From: Actinacidiphila sp965342175
GTDB lineage: Bacteria > Actinomycetota > Actinomycetes > Streptomycetales > Streptomycetaceae
DNA length: 64,000 bases
Assembly (NCBI RefSeq): GCF_965342175.1
Contig: NZ_CBDRBL010000001.1
Coordinates: 124,001 to 188,000, forward strand
Direction of reading: 5' to 3'
Shown here: positions 8,596 to 15,234 of the stretch, piece by piece
How the letters are laid out: each line of letters begins with the position of its first letter
Position numbering within the stretch: the stretch's first letter is position 1
Position numbers and translations under genes: made by a program
The notes under the pieces: model-generated
Told to the model about the DNA's origin: nothing
Seen by the model: only the letters and a program-made list of their open reading frames with translations
The model's database searches: none

Positions 8596-9399
8596 ATGTC
8601 CCTTCAGACCTCGCATATACGCCGCCGGCGACGCGACGCGCAGAGCCCCAACTGGGTGCGCCGCGCTGGAGTCGCCGGCGGCGTCATCGGAACGCTCGCC
8701 CTGACCGGAATGTCCGCTCCGGCGAACGCGGAGCCTTCGGCCGCCGACCCGGCGACCACGGGGAGCATCCCCGTCATCCCCGCCCTCTCCACCACCGCCA
8801 CCGCCGCGGAGGCCGCCGACGCCCTCGACGAGACCGTCGTCGAGCAGCAGCTGGACGCGGCCCGCGAGCAGGCGCGCACCGAGGCCATGAAGGCCGCCCA
8901 GAAGAAGAAGGCCGCCGCCGACGCGCGGTCGCGCGCCGAGGCCAAGGCCAAGGCCAAGGCCGCCGAGGCGCGCGAGACCGCCGCCGTGTCCCGCTCCGTC
9001 GGGCGCACCGTGCTGGCCGCCTCTTCCTCCTCCAGCCACGCGACGGGCAGCGTCGCCTCCGTCATCGGCTTCCTGAAGGCCCAGGTCGGCAAGCCGTACG
9101 TCTACGGCGCCACGGGCCCCAGCGCGTACGACTGCTCCGGCCTCACCCAGGCCGCCTTCCGCACCATCGGCGTCGAGCTGCCGCGCACCTCGCAGGCGCA
9201 GTCGACCTTCGGCACCCCCGTGTCCGTGAGCGCGGTCCAGCCGGGCGACCTCGTCTTCTGGGGCGGCGTCGGCTCCGCCTACCACGTGGCCGTCTACATC
9301 GGCGGCGGGCAGTACCTGGACGCGGCGAACCCGAGCAAGGGCGTCGTCATCCAGCAGATGTCCGGCTACATGCCGACGTCCGCCGTCCGCGTGCTCTGA
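8596..9399 (+). CDS. Secreted NlpC/P60 family peptidoglycan peptidase
   Basis: Predicted cell-wall hydrolase of 267 residues. It begins with a basic stretch (HIRRRRR) and a hydrophobic signal segment ending near ANAE (residues 44-47). A long charged Ala/Lys/Arg/Glu helical region that looks like a coiled coil (about 80-130) follows, then a C-terminal NlpC/P60 domain. The catalytic Cys is in SAYDCSGLTQAAF, the His in YHVAVYIGG. No Shine-Dalgarno sequence precedes the ATG, so the mRNA may have a very short leader. Likely role: cell-wall turnover during growth or development. Confidence 0.9.
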   Translation: MSLQTSHIRRRRRDAQSPNWVRRAGVAGGVIGTLALTGMSAPANAEPSAADPATTGSIPVIPALSTTATAAEAADALDETVVEQQLDAAREQARTEAMKAAQKKKAAADARSRAEAKAKAKAAEARETAAVSRSVGRTVLAASSSSSHATGSVASVIGFLKAQVGKPYVYGATGPSAYDCSGLTQAAFRTIGVELPRTSQAQSTFGTPVSVSAVQPGDLVFWGGVGSAYHVAVYIGGGQYLDAANPSKGVVIQQMSGYMPTSAVRVL

Positions 9400-9418
9400 T
9401 CGCGGGCCCCGTCCCCAC

Positions 9419-9455
9419 GAAGCCGCCGGCCCACTGACTGTGGGCCGGCGGCTTC
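9419..9455 (+). terminator. Rho-independent-type hairpin after the NlpC/P60 gene
   Basis: A perfect 16-bp inverted repeat (arms 9419-9434 and 9440-9455, loop TGACT) starts 20 bases after the stop codon. There is no real T tract, which is common for Streptomyces terminators. Confidence 0.8.
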
Positions 9456-9673
9456 CTGCGTCCGTCCTGTGCGCTCCTCCGCCGCCGCGAGGGGGGACGG
9501 CCGCGAGGGGGAACCGCCGCACCGCGCCCCGCGCCGTGCGGAGGACGGACGGGTCCGGCCCCGCCGCAAGGAGAGCCACCGCACGGGGCCGGACGGCCTG
9601 GGTCCCCCGGGAGTGGCTCCCGGGCCGGAGCCAGGCTCCACCGCGGCGGGGAACCGGGCTCCGGCCGCTGGGG

Positions 9674-10012
9674 TCATCGGCGGTGGCAGTCCCGGCCCCC
9701 GCTGTGCCAGACCTTGACCCAGTGACCGGGGGTGCGGACCCACTTGACGCGGCCGTGGCTGGAGACCGGCACCAGACGTCCGGGACGGTACTCCAGCTTC
9801 CAGGAGCCCAGGCCGACCGAGCACTGCCCCCGCCGGTCGCCACGGCGGTCGTCACCGCGCCGGTCGTCGCCCCGCCGGTCGTCGCCCCGCCGGTCGTCGC
9901 CCCGCCGGTCGTCACGGCGGTCGTCACTACGGCGGTCGTCGCCGCGGCTGTCGCCCGGGCGCTGGTCCGCGGCGGCCGCGGCGACCAGGACCTGGGTTAT
10001 GCGCGTGCTCAT
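9674..10012 (-). CDS. Hypothetical protein with DDRRG pentapeptide repeats
   Basis: I do not recognise the family. The 112-residue product starts at an ATG (10012) with AAAGGG eight bases upstream. A short N terminus (MSTRITQVLVAAAAADQ) is followed by about ten near-perfect GDDRR units (residues 20-62), encoded by 15-bp tandem repeats. The C-terminal 50 residues are Trp/Val/His/Arg-rich (WKLEYRPGRLVPVSSHGRVKW) and resemble a small beta domain. There is no signal peptide or membrane segment. The opposite strand is also open, but its product is a shadow without a start signal. A tandem palindrome lies about 110 bases upstream. Confidence 0.6.
   Translation of the reverse strand: MSTRITQVLVAAAAADQRPGDSRGDDRRSDDRRDDRRGDDRRGDDRRGDDRRGDDRRGDRRGQCSVGLGSWKLEYRPGRLVPVSSHGRVKWVRTPGHWVKVWHSGGRDCHRR
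9832..9945. repeat. 15-bp tandem repeats inside the DDRRG gene
   Basis: The plus-strand unit CGCCGGTCGTCGCCC is repeated several times head to tail with a few variants, and encodes GDDRR on the minus strand. A period of exactly five codons keeps the frame, so the repeat can expand or shrink without frameshift. It has no spacers and is not a CRISPR. Confidence 0.85.
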
Positions 10013-10312
10013 GTCTGCACCCTTTCGTTGATCACGAATCCCCGAGCAGTGATCAAAAGTATGAGCACATTGCCTCAAATCCCGCATTTCGGGCGCGAGC
10101 TGACTCCCTGGCAGGCGCTGCTGACATCGATGTCAACGACATCGATGTCAGAGGATCGGCGATCCGGCCCCTCGCCACCCCGTCCTCCGCGTCCGCGCCA
10201 ACCGCAGGCCCAGACCGGCGAGTCCGCCGCCCCTTCCCGCGAAGCGCACGGCCGCGCGGGCCAACGGAAGCCGCCGTGGGCGCGGTTCCCCGTCGGAGCG
10301 GCGCGCGCCCGG
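10013..10312. other. Intergenic region with a tandem palindrome
   Basis: About 300 bases between the DUF4180 gene and the DDRRG gene, both on the minus strand. I find no gene. The main feature is the pair of 12-bp palindromes at 10122-10149. The part near 10040-10085 is AT-richer and is a plausible promoter for the DDRRG gene. Confidence 0.55.
10122..10149. promoter_or_regulatory. Tandem palindromic operator candidate
   Basis: Two copies of the perfect 12-bp palindrome GACATCGATGTC lie at 10123-10134 and 10138-10149, centres 15 bases apart; the first extends to TGACATCGATGTCA. A central CG within a perfect palindrome resembles LacI-family operators, but the regulator is unknown. It lies 110-137 bases upstream of the DDRRG gene start. 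Confidence 0.6.
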
Positions 10313-10672
10313 TCAGCCGAGGCGGGCGTCGAGCGCCTCGAGGTCGTCGACGAACCACGTGCGGCCGCCGCGGTTGCACTCGCGGACCAGGTCGCGAAAG
10401 GCCGTACTCGCCGCCGTGTACGCCGAGACGTCGCCGACGACGGCAAGCCGGACACGGTAGTTGACGAACTTCTGCATGATCTCCCCCGCCAGGCCGCTGC
10501 GCAGGGCGAAGAAGCTCTCGTCCAGCCGGGCGACCGGCAGGGCCACCACCTCCGCCTGCAGGTAGGTCGCTCCGATCAGGTCGAGCGCGTCCTGGACGCC
10601 GCTGACCCTCGCACCGTCCTCGCCGCAGACGAGGACGGGCACGCCCCGCCGCTCGGTCACCACGTCAGCCAC
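10313..10672 (-). CDS. DUF4180 domain-containing protein
   Basis: A 119-residue protein matching DUF4180 from memory: a short beta strand, then the DALDLIG helix, GLAGEIMQKFVNYRVRLAVVGD near residues 59-80, and a C-terminal RTWFVDDLEAL. No biochemical role is established to my knowledge. It overlaps the upstream HTH gene by 8 bases, so the two are almost certainly cotranscribed and possibly translationally coupled. Confidence 0.85.
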   Translation of the reverse strand: MADVVTERRGVPVLVCGEDGARVSGVQDALDLIGATYLQAEVVALPVARLDESFFALRSGLAGEIMQKFVNYRVRLAVVGDVSAYTAASTAFRDLVRECNRGGRTWFVDDLEALDARLG

Positions 10673-11129
10673 GGCCCGCCTCCGGATCCTCGATGTGCTC
10701 CTGCGGCAGCATGTCGTTCTCCCCTCCCAGGACGTCGTCGATGGTGCGCAGGACGTCCGCCGTCGCCGCGGCGCCTCCGAGCACCACGACCTTCAGCCGC
10801 GAGCGCTCGTCGTCGTACGCCGTCCGGACCCGGGCCAACTCGTGCGGCTCCCGCGCCATCTGGGCGCCGGCCACGAGCAGGGTGCCCAGGCGGTCGGCGG
10901 CGGCCGCGCCGATGCCGTCCACCTCGACGATGGCCGAGACCTCCACCCGGCGCCGTGGGGCGGCTGCCGGCGCACCGGTGAGGGCGTCCAGATCGGCCCG
11001 GGCGACGCGGTACTGCTTGCCGATGCGCACGGCCTTCAGCCGTCCGTCGCGGATGTAGCCGCGGACGGTGCGCACATGCAGGCCGAGCCGCTCCGCGACC
11101 TGCTCCACGGACAGCCATTCCCTCTCCAT
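10665..11129 (-). CDS. Excisionase/MerR-type helix-turn-helix protein
   Basis: A 154-residue predicted DNA-binding protein. Residues 1-52 form the HTH_17 (excisionase-like) fold: WLSVEQVAERLGLHVRTVRG, then RDGRLKAVRIGKQYRV. The C-terminal 90 residues look like an alpha/beta ligand or dimerisation domain (VSAIVEVDGIGAAAADRLGT), not an integrase-associated Xis. First gene of a two-gene unit with the DUF4180 gene. Repeated GAGGTATG motifs in its upstream region suggest autoregulation. Confidence 0.8.
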   Translation of the reverse strand: MEREWLSVEQVAERLGLHVRTVRGYIRDGRLKAVRIGKQYRVARADLDALTGAPAAAPRRRVEVSAIVEVDGIGAAAADRLGTLLVAGAQMAREPHELARVRTAYDDERSRLKVVVLGGAAATADVLRTIDDVLGGENDMLPQEHIEDPEAGRG

Positions 11130-11182
11130 AGGCCTGCATCATACCTCTGAAAGGTAAGGATAAGGTCGTTTGCATACCTCCA
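11130..11182 (-). promoter_or_regulatory. Promoter/operator region of the HTH-DUF4180 unit
   Basis: A TACCT-N5-AGGTA inverted repeat (11142-11156) and two direct copies of GAGGTATG in minus-strand reading (around 11173-11180 and 11141-11148) lie within 55 bases of the HTH gene start. This is an AT-richer pocket and a reasonable autoregulatory site, though no binding data can be inferred. Confidence 0.4.
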
Positions 11183-11207
11183 CGTCGGCTGCCCGGCGCG
11201 ATGGCAG

Positions 11208-11248
11208 AAAAAAGCCGCGCCGGCCCGTGCAGCACGGACCGGCGCGGC
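11208..11248 (-). terminator. Intrinsic terminator of the menJ-like gene
   Basis: On the minus strand, a 17-bp stem with one mismatch (arms 11232-11248 and 11214-11230) is followed directly by TTTTTT (11213-11208). It starts 16 bases after the stop of the reductase gene. This is the most canonical terminator in the window. Confidence 0.9.
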
Positions 11249-11263
11249 AGGGACCGCGGGGGT

Positions 11264-12553
11264 TCAGGAGCGCGGCGCCACCTTCGACAGACCGTTGATC
11301 ACACGGTCCATCGCGTCGCCGCCCGAGGGGTCGGTGAGGTTCGCCAGCAGCTTCAGCGTGAAGCGCATCAGCATCGGATGCGTCAGGCCGCGCTGTGTCG
11401 CCAGCTTCATGACCTTCGGGTTGCCGATCAGCTTCACGAAGGCGCGGCCGAGCGTGTAGTAGCCGCCGTAGGTGTCCTTGAGGATCCGGGGGTACGACTG
11501 GAGCGCCAGCTCCCGCTGGGCCGCGGTGCCGCGCGCGTGCGCCTGGACGATGACGTCGGCGGCGATCTGGCCGGACTCCATCGCATAGGCGATGCCCTCG
11601 CCGTTGAACGGGTTGACGAGACCGCCCGCGTCGCCGACCAGCAGCAGGCCCTTGGTGTAGTGCGGCTGGCGGTTGAAGGCCATAGGGAGCGCCGCGCCGC
11701 GGATGGGCCCGGTCATGTTCTCCTCGGTGTAGCCCCAGTCCTCGGGCATCGAGGCGCACCAGGCCTTCAGCACCTCGCGCCAGTCCAGCTCCTTGAAGGC
11801 GGAGGAGGTGTTGAGCACGCCCAGGCCCACGTTGGACGTGCCGTCGCCCATGCCGAAGATCCAGCCGTAGCCCGGCAGCAGCCGCGGATCGCCCGGGACC
11901 CGCCGGTCCCACAGCTCGAGCCAGGACTCCAGGTAGTCGTCGTCGTGCCGTGGGGAGGTGAAGTACGTGCGCACGGCAACGCCCATCGGGCGGTCCTCGC
12001 GGCGGTGCAGGCCCATCTGGAGCGAGAGCCGGGTGGAGTTGCCGTCCGCGGCGACGACCAGCGGCGCGTGGAAGGTGACCGGGGTCTTCTCCTCGCCCAG
12101 CTTGGCCTCGACGCCGGTGATGCGGCCGGTGCGCTCGTCGCGGATCGGGGCACCCACGTTGCAGCGCTCGTAGAGCCGGGCGCCCGCCTTCTGCGCCTGG
12201 CGGGCGAGGAGTTCGTCGAAGTCCTCGCGCTTGCGCACCAGCCCGTAGTCCGGGAACGAGGCCAGGTCCGGCCAGTCCAGTTGCAGCCGGACGCCGCCGC
12301 CGATGATGCGCAGTCCCTTGTTGCGCAACCAGCCGGCCTCTTCGGAGATGTCGATGCCCATCGCGACCAGCTGCTTGGTCGCCCGGGGGGTCAGTCCGTC
12401 GCCGCACACCTTCTCGCGCGGGAAGGCGGTCTTCTCCAGCAGCAGGACGTCGAGTCCCGCCTTCGCCAGGTAGTAGGCCGTCGTCGAACCGGCGGGCCCG
12501 GCACCTACGACGATCACATCGGCGCTGCGTTCCGAAGCGGCGGTCTCGGTCAC
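11264..12553 (-). CDS. Geranylgeranyl-reductase-family FAD enzyme, probable menaquinone reductase (MenJ-like)
   Basis: Flavoprotein of 429 residues. The N-terminal dinucleotide-binding motif GAGPAGSTTAYYLAKAG lies near residues 17-33. A C...CGDG-type segment (EKVCGDGLTPR) and the second FAD motif LLVGDAGGLVNPFNGEGIAY (about 300-320) are typical of geranylgeranyl reductases. In mycobacteria the homologue MenJ saturates one isoprene unit of menaquinone, giving MK-9(H2). Position next to menG supports a menaquinone side-chain role, giving the partly hydrogenated menaquinones common in Streptomyces. Archaeol-type lipid reduction is unlikely here. Confidence 0.85.
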   Translation of the reverse strand: MTETAASERSADVIVVGAGPAGSTTAYYLAKAGLDVLLLEKTAFPREKVCGDGLTPRATKQLVAMGIDISEEAGWLRNKGLRIIGGGVRLQLDWPDLASFPDYGLVRKREDFDELLARQAQKAGARLYERCNVGAPIRDERTGRITGVEAKLGEEKTPVTFHAPLVVAADGNSTRLSLQMGLHRREDRPMGVAVRTYFTSPRHDDDYLESWLELWDRRVPGDPRLLPGYGWIFGMGDGTSNVGLGVLNTSSAFKELDWREVLKAWCASMPEDWGYTEENMTGPIRGAALPMAFNRQPHYTKGLLLVGDAGGLVNPFNGEGIAYAMESGQIAADVIVQAHARGTAAQRELALQSYPRILKDTYGGYYTLGRAFVKLIGNPKVMKLATQRGLTHPMLMRFTLKLLANLTDPSGGDAMDRVINGLSKVAPRS

Positions 12554-12672
12554 GGTGCTCCTCGCTGCTCAGGGGCGGATGCGGGCCTGTCTGCGACCAG
12601 CCGGCTGCGGCCGGACCGGACTTCCGTGCAGTCTATGGGGCCGCATCCGTGAGCGGGCGGGCCGCCCCGCCT

Positions 12673-13362
12673 TCAGCGCACCGCGCGGTGCAGCGCCACG
12701 ATGCCGCCCGACAGGTTGCGCCAGGCGACCTTCGACCAGCCCGCCTTCTGCAGGCGCCCGGCCAGCGAAGGCTGGTCGGGCCAGGCGCGGATGGACTCGG
12801 CCAGGTACACGTACGCGTCGGGGTTGCTGCTGACCGCCCGGGCGACGGGCGGGAGGGCGCGCATCAGGTACTCGGTGTAGACGGTGCGGAACGGCGCCCA
12901 GGTGGGGTGGCTGAACTCGCAGATGACGACCCGGCCGCCGGGGCGGGTGACCCGCAGCATCTCGCGCAGCGCGGCGTCGGTGTCGTGGACGTTGCGCAGG
13001 GCGAAGGAGATCGTGACGGCGTCGAAGACCGCGTCGGCGAACGGCAGCCGGGTCGCGTCGCCCGCGGTGAGCGGGAGGAAGGGGTTGCGGCGCTTGCCCT
13101 CGCGCAGCATGCCCAGGGAGAAGTCGCAGGGCACGACGCGGGCGCCCGCCTCCGCGAAGGGCAGCGAGGAGGTGCCCGTGCCGGCGCCGAGGTCCAGCAC
13201 GCGCTCGCCGGGACGGACGGCGAGGGCCTGGGCGACGGCCTTGCGCCAGCGGCGGTCCTGGCCGAGCGACAGCACGTCGTTGGTCAGGTCGTAGTTGGCT
13301 GCGACGTCGTCGAACATCGCGGCGACTTCGTGCGGCTGCTTGTCCAGGGAGGCTCGGGTCAC
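12673..13362 (-). CDS. menG: Demethylmenaquinone methyltransferase
   Basis: SAM-dependent C-methyltransferase for the last ring step of menaquinone synthesis. The 229-residue product has the UbiE/MenG signatures YDLTNDVLSLGQDRRWRK (about 23-40), the SAM motif VLDLGAGTGTSSLPFA and RVTRPGGRVVICEFSHP. The GTG at 13362 is chosen because family members start with MTRASLDKQPHEVA. An ATG at 13377, five codons earlier, is possible, and neither has a strong ribosome binding site. Needed whichever upstream menaquinone route is used. Confidence 0.93.
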   Translation of the reverse strand: MTRASLDKQPHEVAAMFDDVAANYDLTNDVLSLGQDRRWRKAVAQALAVRPGERVLDLGAGTGTSSLPFAEAGARVVPCDFSLGMLREGKRRNPFLPLTAGDATRLPFADAVFDAVTISFALRNVHDTDAALREMLRVTRPGGRVVICEFSHPTWAPFRTVYTEYLMRALPPVARAVSSNPDAYVYLAESIRAWPDQPSLAGRLQKAGWSKVAWRNLSGGIVALHRAVR

Positions 13363-13569
13363 GCCCCCATTGTTCACCCGGCAGCCCCGCGCCCCGCGCA
13401 GGGGCCCCGGGCAGGGCGCGGCCGGGCGGGCGGCGGACGCCCGGCTCCGGGGACCAGCGCGGCAACGGGCCGCAGGGCAGCCCGCGATGAGGGTCGACGC
13501 GGGTCCGGCCCGTACCGGGCAGCTCGCCCGGGCCCCGGACGCGCCCCGAGGGCGTCAGGCCCGACGGCG

Positions 13570-13974
13570 TCAGGCCCGGCGGTGGAGGAGGCGACCGGCG
13601 ACGACGGTGGCGAGGCAGCGGCCCTGCTCTTCGAAGACAGCGAAATCCGCCCGGGCGCCCGGCTCCAGGGCCGGGGCCCGGCGCGCGGGCAGCAGCCCGT
13701 AGCGGTCCAGGGTCGAGCGCAGCGCCGGATCGGCCGGGGCGCCGGCCACGGCGGTGACGCCGCGCAGCAGCAGGGCGTGCACGCGTTCGCGCGGGGTGGG
13801 CGCCGGCGGCAGCTCGCCCTCGTGGGTCAGGCCGGGGCGCAGCACGCCCGGCCAGGTCCGCACACGGGCGCCCGGATGGGCCGCCCGCAACTCCTCGAAC
13901 GGGCCGACGGCGGCCAGGATGCCGCCGTCGACCAGCACGGCCGTGCCGTCGGCCCCGGAGTGGATCGTCACCAT
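13570..13974 (-). CDS. Imidazolonepropionase-like small protein (amidohydrolase lacking its barrel)
   Basis: A 134-residue product that looks like an amidohydrolase with the catalytic TIM barrel removed. The N-terminal strands (AVLVDGGILAAVGPFEELR, then WPGVLRPGL) and the C-terminal strands (ALEPGARADFAVFEEQGRCL then ATVVAGRLLHRR) together form the beta-sandwich domain of the superfamily. The HxH metal motif and the rest of the barrel are absent, so the usual hydrolysis chemistry is not expected. It starts 8 bases after the mqnC stop and is probably in its operon. Function unknown. Confidence 0.75.
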   Translation of the reverse strand: MVTIHSGADGTAVLVDGGILAAVGPFEELRAAHPGARVRTWPGVLRPGLTHEGELPPAPTPRERVHALLLRGVTAVAGAPADPALRSTLDRYGLLPARRAPALEPGARADFAVFEEQGRCLATVVAGRLLHRRA

Positions 13975-13982
13975 CGGGCGGC

Positions 13983-15182
13983 TCAGGAGGTGCTGAGCAG
14001 CTTCAGCTCCGGGTGCGCCGTGCCGCCCTCGATGGCGGTCGACGACAGGTGGGAGACGACGTGGTCGTCGACCGGGTCGTTCGCCGGGTCGTCGTGGACG
14101 ACGAGGTGCTCGTAGGTGGTCGCGCGCTGGGCCGGGACGCGGCCGGCGGCGCGGATCAGGTGGATCAGCTCCATGCGGTTGGAGCGGTGCCTGGCGCCGG
14201 CCGAGGAGACCACGTTCTCCTCCAGCATCACCGAGCCGAGGTCGTCGGCCCCGTAGTGCAGCGAGAGCTGGCCGACCTCCTTGCCGGTGGTGAGCCAGGA
14301 GCCCTGGATGTGGGCGACGTTGTCCAGGAAGATCCGCGCGATGGCGATCATGCGCAGGTACTCGAAGAGCGTGGCCTGGGTCCGGCCCTTCAGGTGGTTG
14401 TTCTCGGGCTGGTAGGTGTAGGGGATGAACGCGCGGAAACCGCCCGTGCGGTCCTGGACGTCGCGGATCATCCTCAGGTGCTCGATGCGCTCGGCGTTGG
14501 TCTCGCCGGTGCCCATCAGCATGGTGGAGGTCGACTCCACGCCGAGCCCGTGCGCAGTCTCCATGATCTCCAGCCAGCGCTCGCCGCTCTCCTTCAGCGG
14601 GGCGATCGCCTTCCGAGGCCGCTCCGGCAGCAGTTCGGCGCCGGCGCCCGCGAAGGAGTCCAGGCCCGCGGCGTGGATGCGGCTGATGGCCTCCTCCACG
14701 GACACCTTGGAGATCCGGGCCATGTGCTCGACCTCGGAGGCGCCGAGGGAGTGGATGACCAGCTGCGGGAAGGCCTGCTTGATGGCGCTGAAGTGCTTCT
14801 CGTAGTACTCGACGCCGTAGTCGGGGTGGTGGCCGCCCTGGAACATGATCTGAGTGCCGCCGAGTTCGACGGTCTCCGCGCAGCGGCGCAGGATGTCATC
14901 GAGGTCCCGGGTCCAGCCCTTGGCGGTGTCCTTGGGCGCGGCGTAGAAGGCGCAGAACTTGCACGCCGTCACGCAGACGTTGGTGTAGTTGATGTTGCGC
15001 TCGATGATGTACGTCGCGATGTGCTCGGTACCCGCGTAGCGGCGGCGGCGCACGGCGTCGGCGGCCGCGCCGAGGGCGTGCAGGGGCGCGGAGCGGTAGA
15101 GGTCGAGCGCCTCCTCGGGGGTGATGCGGCCACCGCCGGCGGCACGGTCGAGGACGGACTGCAGGTCGGCGTTCTCGCTCAC
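13983..15182 (-). CDS. mqnC: Cyclic dehypoxanthinyl futalosine synthase
   Basis: Radical SAM enzyme that cyclises dehypoxanthinyl futalosine in the futalosine route to menaquinone. The cluster motif CVTACKFC (CxxxCxxC) lies near residues 74-81 in YTNVCVTACKFCAFY. Family blocks MFQGGHHPDYGVEYYE and FIPYTYQPENNHLKG are intact over 399 residues. It follows the Ser/Thr kinase gene by 52 bases on the same strand and is followed closely by the imidazolonepropionase-like gene. Confidence 0.96.
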   Translation of the reverse strand: MSENADLQSVLDRAAGGGRITPEEALDLYRSAPLHALGAAADAVRRRRYAGTEHIATYIIERNINYTNVCVTACKFCAFYAAPKDTAKGWTRDLDDILRRCAETVELGGTQIMFQGGHHPDYGVEYYEKHFSAIKQAFPQLVIHSLGASEVEHMARISKVSVEEAISRIHAAGLDSFAGAGAELLPERPRKAIAPLKESGERWLEIMETAHGLGVESTSTMLMGTGETNAERIEHLRMIRDVQDRTGGFRAFIPYTYQPENNHLKGRTQATLFEYLRMIAIARIFLDNVAHIQGSWLTTGKEVGQLSLHYGADDLGSVMLEENVVSSAGARHRSNRMELIHLIRAAGRVPAQRATTYEHLVVHDDPANDPVDDHVVSHLSSTAIEGGTAHPELKLLSTS

Positions 15183-15234
15183 CGGGCATCCCTTCCGAGG
15201 GTTGTGACGGACCCGCTCAGCCTACGCCAGGCGA

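Noticed and set aside
9832..9945. Possible CRISPR array
   Set aside because: The 15-bp units are contiguous with no spacers and lie in frame inside a gene.
9440..10981. A 513-codon plus-strand frame with APPVV repeats
   Set aside because: Antisense of the DDRRG, DUF4180 and HTH genes, which have proper starts and ribosome binding sites.
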